In this document: positions 24,315-35,853 of the stretch, piece after piece
Numbering within the stretch: the first letter of the stretch is position 1
Layout of the letters: each line of letters opens with the position of its first letter
Notes under the pieces: model-generated
Databases searched by the model: none
What the model saw: only the letters and a program-made list of their open reading frames with translations
Told to the model about the DNA's origin: nothing
Origin: Cryptomeria japonica
Taxonomy: Eukaryota > Streptophyta > Pinopsida > Cupressales > Cupressaceae
NCBI RefSeq assembly: GCF_030272615.1
Contig: NC_081413.1
Location: forward strand, 160,578,849 to 160,642,848
Length of the DNA: 64,000 bases
Direction: 5' to 3'
Translations under genes and position numbers: made by a program

Positions 24315-24678
24315 GAGATGCTTCCTTCATTATCAAACCCTAATCAAGCATTCTAATGACTTAATGCCCTAATGATCATTTTGACTATACTACGATCCTA
24401 CTTGCAACCACATTCTGTTCTTTGTTGAGCTCTTGTGCATATAAAATCTGAGAGCAAATATATCAAGCAAGATCAATGGAGATAGGAAGAATGGAGATCA
24501 AAACCCTATTGGACATGTGATGGTATAATCTTTGTGATTTCATGTGATTTGCATTGTCTTAGGTAATCTTCATATGTTATGGTGGATCTTTGTTGTTGTT
24601 AGGCTAGGGTTTGGTGGTTGAATTCATTTAGCCTTTCAATCTTGTTATTATTGTTATCCATTTTCACCATATACATTT

Positions 24679-24696
24679 TGGCACGCCCGGTGGGAC
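24679..24696 (+). promoter_or_regulatory. Tat-1 tRNA primer binding site
   Basis: TGGCACGCCCGGTGGGAC, three bases after the LTR end. This form is familiar from plant Tat-type elements. It differs from the primer site of Tat-2 and NA-1 although the proteins are close relatives. Confidence 0.9.
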
Positions 24697-25458
24697 ACTT
24701 GTCCCTTTGCATTTAACCTCCTTGTTGCAGATCTTGTGTTTTTGAAGTTGCAGATCGGCCATTTTCGACAGCATTTTTGGTATTTTTGCGTCTGCGCACT
24801 TTCGGATCGCGTTTTTGATTTTCAGGCGCGTCTGCGACAACTGGATCCACGTCTGTGTTTTTAAAATGTACCTAACTTGTGTGCTTGCAGGAAGGGGTGA
24901 TTATGTCAAACAACCCAAACTACTAACAACTTTTGTTGCAGGTCCTTGGCTAGGGTTTTGAATTTTTGTTGTGTGCTTTGTTTTCATAGAATAGCAAACA
25001 CTTCCATTGGTGCACTAAAATTGAATCATTGTCTTTTGTGTCTTGAGCAATAGGCTCTTTTTGTTTAATCTTTAGAGGGCCTGTCTTCCCGTGTGGTCAT
25101 TAGGACTACTAGTGAGAAGAGAACGACCCAAGTGGTAGCGAGGAAAACCCACCTCATCCGAACCACTATAATCAAATGTATTCATGGTGAAAACTATGAA
25201 TAACGTGTGTTGATTAGTTCATACCGACACTATGTCTCCCCATAAACCCGTTTGATCAAATTTATTTGATCATTTGTAGGGCGTAACCCCTACCAGCTGG
25301 GAGCCTTCTGTATTTACAGAGCTGAAAGTGCCGCATGTATGGCCACATGAGCGGATGCCCTTACTAGCACCATTTTGTTTTAGAGGCCCAAATCCTTCTA
25401 GTTGTTGGGGCAAGAGGTCGGACCTCTAGTAGCAGCCCACACACATACAGTTCTTAGT

Positions 25459-25566
25459 AGAGATACAAAGTTCGCCATGGGGAGTTTTCATGGGGACTGA
25501 TGCTTGGCTGACCCGAGAAGTGAGTGCCGAGGGTGGAGCCAGTGAGGTCAAGCATCTAAGTATCCG
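25459..25566 (+). other. Conserved leader stem-loop (candidate packaging or dimerisation signal)
   Basis: About 80 percent identical over roughly 110 bases to the Tat-2 leader (61567-61688, minus strand), while the surrounding leader has diverged. Both keep GATGCTTG (25499-25506) and its exact complement CAAGCATC (25549-25556), flanking a GAGAAGTGAGTGCC loop, and a CCATGGGGA...CATGGGGA duplication just before. Non-coding conservation with preserved pairing suggests an RNA function. Confidence 0.6.
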
Positions 25567-25891
25567 CTCTAAATAGCATAGCCTCGGGGGTAAAACCCCA
25601 TGTGGGATCAACAACTATTGTCTTGGCCAGCCATAAGAATTGTGCTTGACTTATTTTAAACATTCAAACATTCAAGGACCAAACAGTAAAACATTGTGTC
25701 TTTTGTGTCTTCAAGTGTATGCAAAACAATTTTACATCAAACAACACACTTTCTTGGAGTCATTTTGAAGTCTAAACACTTGCAAACATTGAGTACTCAT
25801 CAACATTGTGTCCTCTTGTCATGAAAACTAGTCAAACAATCAGATTTGGTGACAACTTCACATATTGGAAAAATTGCAAAAATTTTACAAA

Positions 25892-26046
25892 AACGCATCT
25901 GTGTCTATTTTAACTGTGTCTGGGTCATATAAATGCGTCTGTGAAGGGTAGAATAGCGTCTGTGTTTATAACAGTGTCTGTGTTGAATAGAAACATGTCT
26001 GCGCCAGATAACTGCGTCTGTGCAGTATACAGGTGCGTCTGTGTTA
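25892..26046 (+). repeat. GCGTCTGTG motif array in Tat-1 leader
   Basis: About eight copies of a word close to GCGTCTGTGTT, 17-30 bases apart, all in sense orientation. Related arrays occur in the Tat-2 leader (62490-62620) and in the introns of both antisense PMD genes. Confidence 0.75.
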
Positions 26047-26538
26047 AAAAATTGCAAGAAAATTTCACAGTCCAGCAAACAAAAGAAATCAGTTTCGAAA
26101 TACTTGAGCTTCCTAGGTTGTTTCTCCAGGTTTCATCTAGCATTCAACCTGTCTTTGGGTCTCACATAGTCCATCATTGCTTCACATCTCATTTTACATT
26201 CATACTTGTCTAAACTTGAGTCAAAAGGTCACTTGCTTGTCCTCATCATACTTTGTCAACATACTACATACAACAACACTTTGCTAAGTGGTCCCTCATC
26301 AAGGTTTCTTACCTTTGGTTCTCATTTGGTCTTACTTAGAGTCAAGGTCAACTTACCTCATCAAGAGAAACTATCCTCTCTTTGGAAGTCACACCTACTC
26401 TACTACATACATACTTGGTCTTACACTTTGGACATTGCAAGTACACTTCAGATTCATTTACATTCCATTCAACTCTTGGTCTTCCATACTCTTTCCATTT
26501 TTCATCTAGTCTTACACATCTTGGTCAATACCTAGTTC

Positions 26539-29088
26539 ATGGTTGAAACCCATCTTCAAAAATCTAGGAGAGAAACTAAAGAGGCTCAAGAGTCCGCAAA
26601 CATGAGTTCTTATGAGTATGACAACAATTTATTTTTCAATCCTGAGCACACTACATTGCCTAACATGGATGTTTATAGAAACATTCCAAATGTGGAAAAC
26701 GCAGACACTACAAACAACAATGCTACACACAATGACAATGTGGACAACTTTTCAATACATTCAGCAGATGTGGAAGAATCCATTATGAATCCCCATTTCA
26801 ATTGATTGGTTGAGGAAATAATGAGGAGGGATAGACAATACTTCTTACAAATGATGGCACAAAGTGGAGCCAAGATACCTCATGATTTTGACATGTCTCA
26901 AATAATGGAACATAGATCTTTGCAACAACCTCACTCCAATATGGATCAAAGGAGACCTAATAATGGAGGAAATAGAGGACCACATATGGTACCTGAATCA
27001 CCATCAGCTTTGCTTCAAAAACCAAAGGTCCTACATACACATGGTCAAACATATGATACTCACCTTCGCAGACCATTATGGAAGTCTTATGGAGAAAAAT
27101 ATGCTCAATCACATATCAATGCTAAGGATCAACCACCAAAGCAATGGGATATTCCAAGGCATTCTCAAAATTTGGACACAAGGAAACCTCATGTCAAATT
27201 TGGGGGCAACACAATGGAACATGACGTGCCTGTAGAATATGGTATACATGCGCAAAATAGATATGGGGTTCCTCAACATGAATCTATACCAAGTGGTCCA
27301 TATACGCAACATCACTATAGACCTCCTCCATATGAACATGTGTATGATCAATATCATCCATATATGCAACATGCACCTCCTACAATGGGTGCCTCAAACA
27401 TAGGATATGGTCCAAGAAGTCGATCTCCACCTAAGAGCAGTTTGGAACAACAAATCAGGGACTTACAAAAGAAAATGGAGGACATAAATACACCGAAGCC
27501 AACATACACAATGAGAGACATATGTCCTTATCCATTTGACAAGAGCATTCCAATGCCTCCTTTTCCTACACACTTTGTGATGCCTAAATTTGATAAGTAT
27601 AGAGGAAAAGGGGATCCTAAGGCACACATAAGATAGTTTTTCACAGCTTGCATTGAGGTAGCAGCAGAAGAGACATATTTGATGAGATTATTCCCACAAA
27701 GCTTAGGTGATCAAGCTATGGAATGGTTCTCCCAACTTCCACCTGGTATTAAGTCATGGGGTGACCTAGCAGAAGCATTTATTCAACATTTCTCCTACAA
27801 TATAGAGACAGACATATTAGTCACTACTTTGTGAAACACTAAGCAAAAAGAAGGAGAGTCCTTTGCATCATTTTTGCAAAGATGGAGAAATCTAGCTAGC
27901 AGATGCTCTTGTGAAATTCCACAAAAACAAATGGTAGAGATGTTCACACAAAATGTTAACAAAGACATTGGCTATGACTTAAGGAAAGCTTGTTTGTCCA
28001 CCTTCAAGGACGTCATTGAAAAGGGCTTAGCGACAAAAAAGGTCCTAATTGAACAAGGAGTTATTAAGATATTCAAGGAAAACAAAGATGACTTTAAAGG
28101 AAAAGACAAGCCAAGATTTTGGAATAAAAACAAGAACACAATCAATGATGGTGTTGTTGATGCCAACACAGTGTGACCTAAATTCATCTTTTCAGGATCA
28201 AGTTCTACAAACAATCAAGTAAATACTCAAACAACTTCCAGATCACGAAGGAAGTACACTCCATTGGGAGAACCACTTGAGTCAGTTTTCAAAAAGCTTG
28301 TGGCAAAAAAAGTGATCACAGTTCTAGATTTTCCTCCATATGAACCAAAGGTTAAGCTGAATTGGTGGAATGATGATGAGTATTGTGAATTTCATAAGAG
28401 CAAGGGTCATAAGACAGGAAATTGTCATCGACTGAAGAACATCGTACAAGATCTCATTGATAGATGTGACATTGAGATTGAGGGACACTCATCCAATCAA
28501 GAACATGAGATGTTTAAGGAACCATTCCCAAAGCATGACAATGGAAAAGCTAAAGTCACAGATGATCAAGCCAACTATACTAGAGCACCTTACAACTATG
28601 ATTCAACTATCAATCATATCTCGATGGACAATCATATCTCTACTATTACCATCAAGAACAAAAACCCTAAGAATCCTCCTCAGCGACCCAAGATTGTCCT
28701 AAGAGGTGTTGGATCTTCTTCCGAACCTTCCTCTGAGTATCATGTTACAACCCGTCAAGGTAAAATTACTTTGCCAGGTGCTTCAACTAAAAACATCGCT
28801 TCTTCATCAACCAAACCTGAGTATGACCTTGTAGAACAGTTAGGGAAGACACCCGCGCTCATCTCCATACTTGAACTCTTATGCATATCCCCCGCTCATA
28901 AAGCTATTTTGGAAAAAATCTTGAGAGACACCACCGTTCCTACTAACCTGAACGTGGACCAGTTTCAAGCCATGGTGGGATACCTTTCCATTCCACATTC
29001 CCTTACATTCATAGAAGCCGATGATGCCTCCATAAGTCAGCCACATAATGCGCCATTACATATTGAAGCCTTCATACACAAACATTGA
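26539..29088 (+). pseudogene. gag: Tat-1 gag
   Basis: Structural polyprotein that would form the virus-like particle. ATG at 26539. The N-terminal 300 codons are Asn/His/Pro/Tyr-rich. The capsid domain begins near CPYPFDKSIPMPPFPTHF (about 27520) and contains AMEWFSQLPPG and the KEGESFASFLQRWRNL block (27838-27900) typical of retrotransposon gag. A CEFHKSKGHKTGNC zinc-binding knuckle (about 28383-28424) has the Tat-type C-x2-H-x4-H-x4-C spacing. A C-terminal YDLVEQLGKTPALISILELL block (about 28825) is shared with Tat-2 and NA-1. Stops at 26803, 27634, 27832, 28174 and 29086, all TGA or TAG, inactivate it. Confidence 0.9.
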
Positions 29089-29556
29089 ATAAAGCGAGTC
29101 CTGATAGATGGAGGAGCTGGTCTAAACATTTGTACATTGAGCACCATTAAACAATTGGGATATTTTGATAAAGCTGTGAATTCAACAAATCAAATCACCA
29201 TCAAGGCATATGATGATGAAGAGCGCTCATCCAAGGGCACAGTCACCTTACCTCTAAGAATTGGGCCAGTTACAAAGGATGTGATTTGTCAAGTCCTGGA
29301 TCTAGACCTCACTTATAATATATTGCTAGGACGTCCTTGGATTCATGAAATGAGGGTAGTCCCATCGACATATCACCAATGCATTAAGTTTCCTCACAAT
29401 GGAGTCGAAGTAACAGTTAATGGTGATCCTAATCCATTCATATATTGCAATAACCTGAGATCACATACTGAGACCATCATTCCCAATAATCGTGAAGCTG
29501 TCCCTTCTTCGGCATACATTGACCCTGAGTCATTGAAACCTTCGACATCAAAATAG
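29089..29556 (+). pseudogene. Tat-1 aspartic protease
   Basis: Retropepsin-type protease that cleaves the polyprotein. The active-site region is VLIDGGAGLNIC (about 29098-29133). The usual D-S/T-G reads D-G-G, as often seen in Tat elements. The downstream ILLGRPWIHEM (about 29320) is the conserved hydrophobic-G-R/D motif of these proteases. It is in the same frame as gag and RT, separated by stops at 29086 and 29554. Confidence 0.88.
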
Positions 29557-30558
29557 GGTGAACTTAAAGGCAGATTTCAGGACAAAGGCATGGGAGAATA
29601 CACTTTAAATCAGACCATGTATTTACGACACGTCATGAGCTCTCCAAAAGAATATGGAAGGCGACATCCTAACAAGCAAATATCCACCATGGTATTCAAA
29701 TGGGATCCTACTACCTTTCAAAGATGGGGTGAACTGGAAGAGGAAGGCTTATACAAAATGCTCTACAAAGACATTGAAGATGATACACAAGAACAGATCA
29801 ATATACCCTATGAGAAATATGGCAAAGGCTTCAAGATTCTACAAAAATTTGGATATGATGGAAAAAGCCCTCTTGGGTTACACAAAGAAGGTGTTATGGA
29901 GCCCTTACAACCTAAATTGACTATAAAAAGGGAATGCTCAAAGGGACTTGGTTTTCTGACTTCCAATATTTATACTAAAAGAACAGAAGAAGCCTTACAA
30001 ATCAAAGCTGCCAAAATTCAACAAGAGAATTGCTATTCCACAGATTCCAATGAATGGGAATGGGGTTCCGACAAGTCTTCCAGTGACTATGAGCTCACTA
30101 AGACATTCAGAGAGCCAGATGAACCCACAAAAGAGGAGGAGTTTTATAACAAATTCAGAGTTGGTCAAGAAACAACCCATGAGGAGTCTACACAGTCCTT
30201 GTCTCAAGGTTCTAGGTTGAAATCACATAGGATGAGAACACCTGTTCCGGAATGCGCTACTAGTGATGATAATTTGAATTCGCTCGTGATCGAGACTGAT
30301 GAGGAGAGTGCCATCGATGACCTTGATAATTACCTCGACATACCCGAATATAACCACATCTTCACTCTTGAACCCGCAAGCTCCGAAAACATTAAAGGCC
30401 TTCCCCTTGTTCACCACCAACTCATTGACTGGGATTATGAAGGACCAGCACAGTTTGACACATTCCAAAATGATGAAGCTGTTATTGACTATCTTGGCAT
30501 ATGAGATGATCTTCCCCTTGGAGACCATAAAGCAGGATACACTATAGAACTCAACAAC
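29557..30558 (+). pseudogene. Tat-1 protease-RT linker with G-patch-like domain
   Basis: An acidic linker of about 330 codons. At 29818-29958 it reads YGKGFKILQKFGYDG, then LGLHKEGVMEPL and a closing KGLGF, which matches the Gly pattern of G-patch domains (RNA-binding or helicase-activating modules). A following TDSNEWEWGSDKSSSDYEL block is also present in Tat-2. The same domain sits in the same place in Tat-2 (48552-48683) and NA-1 (52531-52665). A stop at 30502 ends the segment. The role is unknown; known betaretroviral G-patches also adjoin the protease. Confidence 0.7.
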
Positions 30559-32937
30559 ATGGCATATTTTGGTGAGGGTGTCAGACCTTCCAGTCGCAAA
30601 AATGTGAAAATAAGAGAAAATCAAGGATCTTATGGCGAAAACCAGACTGTTGCGCTATCTGATCCCAAAAAAGTAAAAAGAAAGGACGTATCTAAGGGTG
30701 AAAACCTCTTTGAGGCACCCAAAGATGGAAGGCTCGACATTCTCCCAGCCTCGTATGAGGAAAAGTCATCCATGCTGGTAGAGGAGACTATCAAAACAAA
30801 CATTGGTACGGAAGAGGTTCCACACAACATATTCCTGGCTAAATCATTGACAGAGTTCGAAAGGTCACAGTTCATAAGTTTCTTCAAGGAACGACAAATC
30901 AACTTTGCATGGTCATACGCTGATATGCCTGGACTAGATCCGGATTTGGTAATGTATCATTTGACAGTCAAACCGGGGGCAAAGCCAGTGAAATAGAAAT
31001 TAAGAAAAATGCATCCACAAGTGGCATTACTAGTCAAAGCAGAACTTGAGAAGTTATTGGATGTCGGATTCATACACCCAATTGATTATCCTGAATGGAT
31101 CTCCAATTTAGTACCTGTCAGTAAACCAGATCGCAGCATCAAAATTTGCACAGATTTCAGAGACATCAACAAAGCTTGTCCGAAAGATGACTTCCCATTA
31201 CCAAATATTGACTTGATTGTTGATCTCATGGTAGGTCACGAAATGTTATCATTAATAGATGGATTTTCTAGTTATAATCAAATAAGGATCGCACCCGAAG
31301 ATCAACACAAAACATCATTCATTTGTCCTTGGGGAACTTTCTGCTGGAATGTCATGCCTTTTGGGCTAAAAAATGCAGGTGCTACATATCAAAGAGCAAT
31401 GACCACTATCTTTCATGATCTCATGCACATAACTATGGAAGATTATGTTGACGATCTCTTGGGTAAATTAGTAGATAGAAATACACATTTGGACATACTT
31501 TCAGTCGTCTTTGATCGGTTGGAAAAATACAAAGTAAGATTAAACCCCAAAAAATGTGTCTTTGGAGTAACCTTCGGGAAGCTCCTAGGATTCATTGTGT
31601 CTAAAAGAGGAATCGAAGCTGATCCAGCAAAAGTCAAGGCTATCTTGGACATGCCACCACCCAGAAATATCAGTCAACTTCGATCCTTACAAGGAAGACT
31701 CTAGTCCATTCGAAGATTCATAGCACAACTGGCAGATAAGTGTAATCCTTTTCAACACCTGCTACATAAAAATATCAAATTCAAATGGGATGATAACTGT
31801 CAACAAGATTTTCAAACGCTCAAAGATTATCTTTTGAATCCGCCAGTTTTGATGCCACCAGTTCCAGCTCAACCTTTGCTACTATACATATCAGCTACTC
31901 CAACAGCACTGGGGGCATTCCTAGCACAACAAATTGCTGACGGCAAGGAAAAAGTAGTATACTATATCAGTCGTACATTGGTGGGATATGAGCTAAACTA
32001 CACACCAATCAAGCATGCATGTCTCGCCGTGGTCTTTGCTTCACAAAAATTACGACACTACATGCTTACCCATAAGACTAAGTTAGTTGCAAGGATCGAT
32101 CCATTGAAATACCCCCTCAATAAAGCAACACTTACTGGGCGGCTGGTCAAATGGGTAATGATACTTAGTGAATTCGACATTGAGTATGTGGACAGAAAAG
32201 TAATAAAAGGACAAGCCATCGCGGATCAATTAGCAGATGCCCCCATGATTGATGATGTTCCTCTAAATTCAGAATTTCCAGATGAATCCATTTTAACAAT
32301 ATCACATGCAAAGCCATGGCAACTGTATTTTGACAGCTCATACACACAGCATGGGGCAGGAGCTGGTATTCTCTTTATAACTCCTCAAGGTGATTCTATA
32401 CCAAAATCATACCGCTTATCATTTCCTTGCACTAACAATATAGCGAAATATGAAGCATTAACAACTAGATTACGAATTGCAGTTTAGTGGAGGATCCAGG
32501 AACTTCATATTTTTGGGGATTCTCAACTTGTCATCCATCAAGCAACTGATGATTACCAAACAAAAGATGAAAAATTACTACCTTACAAGCAAATGGTGGA
32601 TGATTTGAAACAACACTTCACAAAGATAGATTTTGAGCAGATACCAAGAGAGCAGAATTGTGCCGCAGATGCCATGGCTATAATTGCTTCACTGATTGAT
32701 CTACCTCAAAATGAGACCTTCTACGAGTTCTTGGTGGACAACTTGTTGGTTCCTTCATATGAGATCACTCCTACTGAAATGATATGTGTTGTCGGTCCCG
32801 AATCCCAGTTATATGGTTCCATTTTCACATACCTACATGACAATACTTTACCTCCTGATCTATCAAATAACCAACGTCGCACCTTCATTCGCCAATCCTC
32901 TCGATATGTCATTGTAGCTAACATCCTATATCGATGA
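30559..32937 (+). pseudogene. pol: Tat-1 reverse transcriptase, RNase H and second RNase H
   Basis: The RT begins near MHPQVALLVKAELEKLL (31009) and shows TDFRDINKACPKDDFPLP, the MPFGLKNAGATYQRAM block and the catalytic YVDD (about 31444). The following gypsy RNase H (31834 to about 32240) has lost its first Asp (LLLYISATPTALGAFL), as is usual in Tat elements. The second, archaeal-type RNase H starts at WQLYFDSS (32317) and continues through FGDSQLVIHQ to CAADAMAI (about 32665). Its catalytic Glu is changed: IAKYEAL here against IAEYEAL in Tat-2 (AAA codon at 32446). Stops lie at 30994, 31702, 32485 and 32935. Confidence 0.92.
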
Positions 32938-34066
32938 GGTCTAGATGGCACTCTTATTAGATGTTTAGAAAGTGATGAAGCTCAGATTGTGTTACGTGAA
33001 GTGCATGAAGGGGATATGTGGTCCACATGCTAGTGGTCCTACCTTGGCCAAGAAACTCATTAGGACTGGATATTACTGGCCCAATATGGAAAAAGACTCA
33101 TATCAGTTTGTCAAGAAATGTAAGCAATGTCAAATTCATGGAGACCTCATACATGCGCTAGCACAAGAATTACAACCACTTGCATCTCCTTGGCCCTTTT
33201 GTCAGTGGGGACTCGATCTCATAGGCAAGATTCACCCTCCTTCCTCTAATGGTCATAAATTCATTATCACAGCCACAGAGTATTTCACAAAATAGATTGA
33301 AGCCATGCCTCTCACACAAGTCACTGGAAAATAGATTGCTACCTTCATCCTTAACTATATCATATGCCGATATGGTATTCCTATTTCCATTATTACTGAT
33401 AACGGGCGTCCCTTCAAAAATCAGGATGTTCGTGAACTCTGTGACCGCTTCCATATTTCCCATCATTTCTCCACACTGTATTACCCCCAAGGTAATGGCC
33501 AAGCTGAGGCGTCTAATAAAAAAATTCTTAAAATCCTCAAGAAGATAGTCGACGACGCTGGCCGTAATTGGCATATCCAACTCAATCCTGCACTTTGGGC
33601 CTATCGCACAAGTGTTCGCACACCTACAGGAGCTACACCCTATTCCCTAGTCTATGGTTTTGAAGCCATCTTGCCTATTGAGGTTGAGCTACCCTCTTTA
33701 CGGGTCTCTTTGCAAAACATCATCACTGATGAAGATTACAGGGTCTCTCGCTTACAAGAACTAGAACTACTCGATGAACGACGACAAACTGCTTTTAATC
33801 ATCTCAAGGCTTACCGACAACGAATGAGTCGCAGCTACAATCACAAGGTCAAGCCTCGCATATTTGAGGTAGGTGACTTGGTTCTCAGAGAAAACCCCAA
33901 GAATCAGCAAGACAGAGAGAAGAAGGGCAAGTTCGAACTAAACTGGCTTGGTCCTTACATCGTTACAGCAGCATATGGATCTGGGGCATATCAGCTCTCA
34001 ACTACAGAAGGTGAACCTTTGGAGGATCCTATCAACAGTATGCACCTTCGCAGGTTCTACACATAG
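32938..34066 (+). pseudogene. Tat-1 integrase
   Basis: Inserts the cDNA into chromatin. An extra G near 33015 shifts the frame inside the zinc-binding HHCC domain (VHEG/ICGPH, then CKQCQIHGD). The catalytic triad follows: WGLDLIG, ITDNGRPF and GNGQAEASNK. The C-terminal GPY-type motif is LNWLGPYIVTAAYGSGAYQL. Stops at 33293 (TGG-to-TAG type, Trp in Tat-2) and 33332. The final stop is at 34064-34066 after MHLRRFYT. Confidence 0.92.
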
Positions 34067-35853
34067 CTCTTTGGAATATCCTAATTCAAAAATACAAAAA
34101 AAATAAAAAATTTTCAAAAATACAAAAAAATTATAAAACAAAAAAATCGTTACTTGGTGAAAACCTAGCAAACAGGCGCCTTGTGACACAAAAAACATTG
34201 AAAAAATCGAAAAAAGTAAAGAGAAATAATTTCGTCCAATGGTGAAAACCACTTTTGTGGCACCCTGGGCAAGTACCATGGTGAAAACTGAGTCACCAGT
34301 GCCATGTGTAGAGACATTGCTCCTCCCTCCTTCAGGATTCACTTTCATCCTTTCACTTTGCACACACTCACAACCTATTCGTTCATAATAAACTTACCCA
34401 TTCCCATCATGGCTTGTTATTGATCTACCCAAGATTGGTTAGCCATTCATAATAAACCTCCCTTTTCGCCTCCCTTTCCATCCATAATAAATCAGATCCT
34501 ATCTATGGCTAAGGCAAAATCCTACATCTAGTGATGGGTGTGGAACTGAGAACATCACATGTTTCAAGGAGTAAAGTTTCTTCCAGCTTTCTTCAGTCTA
34601 TTCGCACACAATCTGCAATAAAGCAACATCTGCATCACAGATCCACAATAAAGTATCAGTTTCATGGATTCAATCAGTTTCAGATGAGACATAGCAGCAA
34701 CAATGGGCTTCAACAAATCAAATCTTTCAACAGACTCAGACAACATTATGGTTCAGTGCTATCTATCCTTTCTGTGAAAGTGAACATTGTGACCACAATC
34801 AAATAAGACTTATACAAGTGACAAGAGAGACTAAACTTGAGGACTATAGTGGATGTTGGTGTCGAGTCTTGGTTTTCTTTTGATTTCATCTTTGTTGGTG
34901 ACATGTCTTTTAGTTTTTTCGGGATGTCTCTGACTAGAGATTCTATCTCCAGGATGTCTTTGACTAGAAAGCGAGGATGGGGTATTGTCACCTATTTTTA
35001 TTTGCTGTCTGTGGATTGTCTCTTAGTAATGCTATGACTTGTCCAAGGATATGAGGACACTGTGAGTCTAGTATGAACTGGGGCATTCCTTGTTTGTGAC
35101 TGTCTTATCTCCATGCAAACAGGTACAATGACTTTCTGGGTTGAACATATGCCTCGATTGTCATAACCTATTTTGCCATAATAAAGCTCAATGATGCTAA
35201 TGCACAAGAAGCTCTTTCAGTTTCATATCTTCTGTCTTTCATCCCCCCTTTCTTGATTGACTTCCATCGTCCTTCTCAAGTCCGCGTAGCCTGCTATCAC
35301 ATGACTGAGTATAATGACACACCAAAAACATTTGTATTTCATGTAGTTGCACCTACGTTTCCACATATAAGCATTTCATACATACATATAGATATCACAA
35401 TTGCATCACATCCTGCACACAACACCTGCTAGCACAATTTATATTTGCATTATCATATTCATCTGCATTACATACATTCACATTTGCATCATGCATACAC
35501 ATATATAAAACATAAAAGAACAAAAATATATTGCATTGCATCATATACATATTTGCATACATATCATAAGCATCAGATAGAAACATACATCATTAAACAT
35601 CTCATCACATAGGTACACATGCATATAGCTGCCGCAAAAATGAATCATCTCATATATATAATCATAAGTGTCATGATACAATGATGTCAAAAATACATAT
35701 GGCTACAAAAGCACCCGCAGGTGTCTACAATACAAAACAATGGTACAAAACTGATACAATGGGAGCCCTCTAAGGCTATGACGAACTCCCTCCCTCAGAG
35801 CCGCCTGGCCTTGACGGAATCTGAGCCCCCAAGGGACCCGCCCCAAGATCATC
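34067..35853 (+). other. Tat-1 region between integrase and antisense gene
   Basis: Non-coding. It starts with an A-rich tract (34090-34140), then GGTGAAAACC words (34157, 34239, 34280) around AACAGGCGCC and GGGCAAGTACCATGG, which recur in Tat-2 (44265-44335, complement). A later CA/AT-rich stretch (35330-35700) resembles a transcript 3' region for either strand. Confidence 0.6.

Larger units (their letters stand above)
23889..24675 (+). repeat. Tat-1 5' LTR
   Basis: TGTAGACACC...CCATATACA, 787 bp. It differs from the 3' LTR (39000-39786) at about six sites, five of them C/T changes. The first 35 percent is an array of AT-rich palindromes; a TATA box is at 24307. Confidence 0.95.
24697..26538 (+). 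other. Tat-1 untranslated leader
   Basis: 1.84 kb between primer site and gag ATG, without a long frame. It contains a conserved stem-loop region (25459-25566) and a GCGTCTGTG array (25892-26046), described separately. Several short upstream ATGs mean ribosomes would need to bypass the leader, or it is removed by splicing. Confidence 0.7.
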
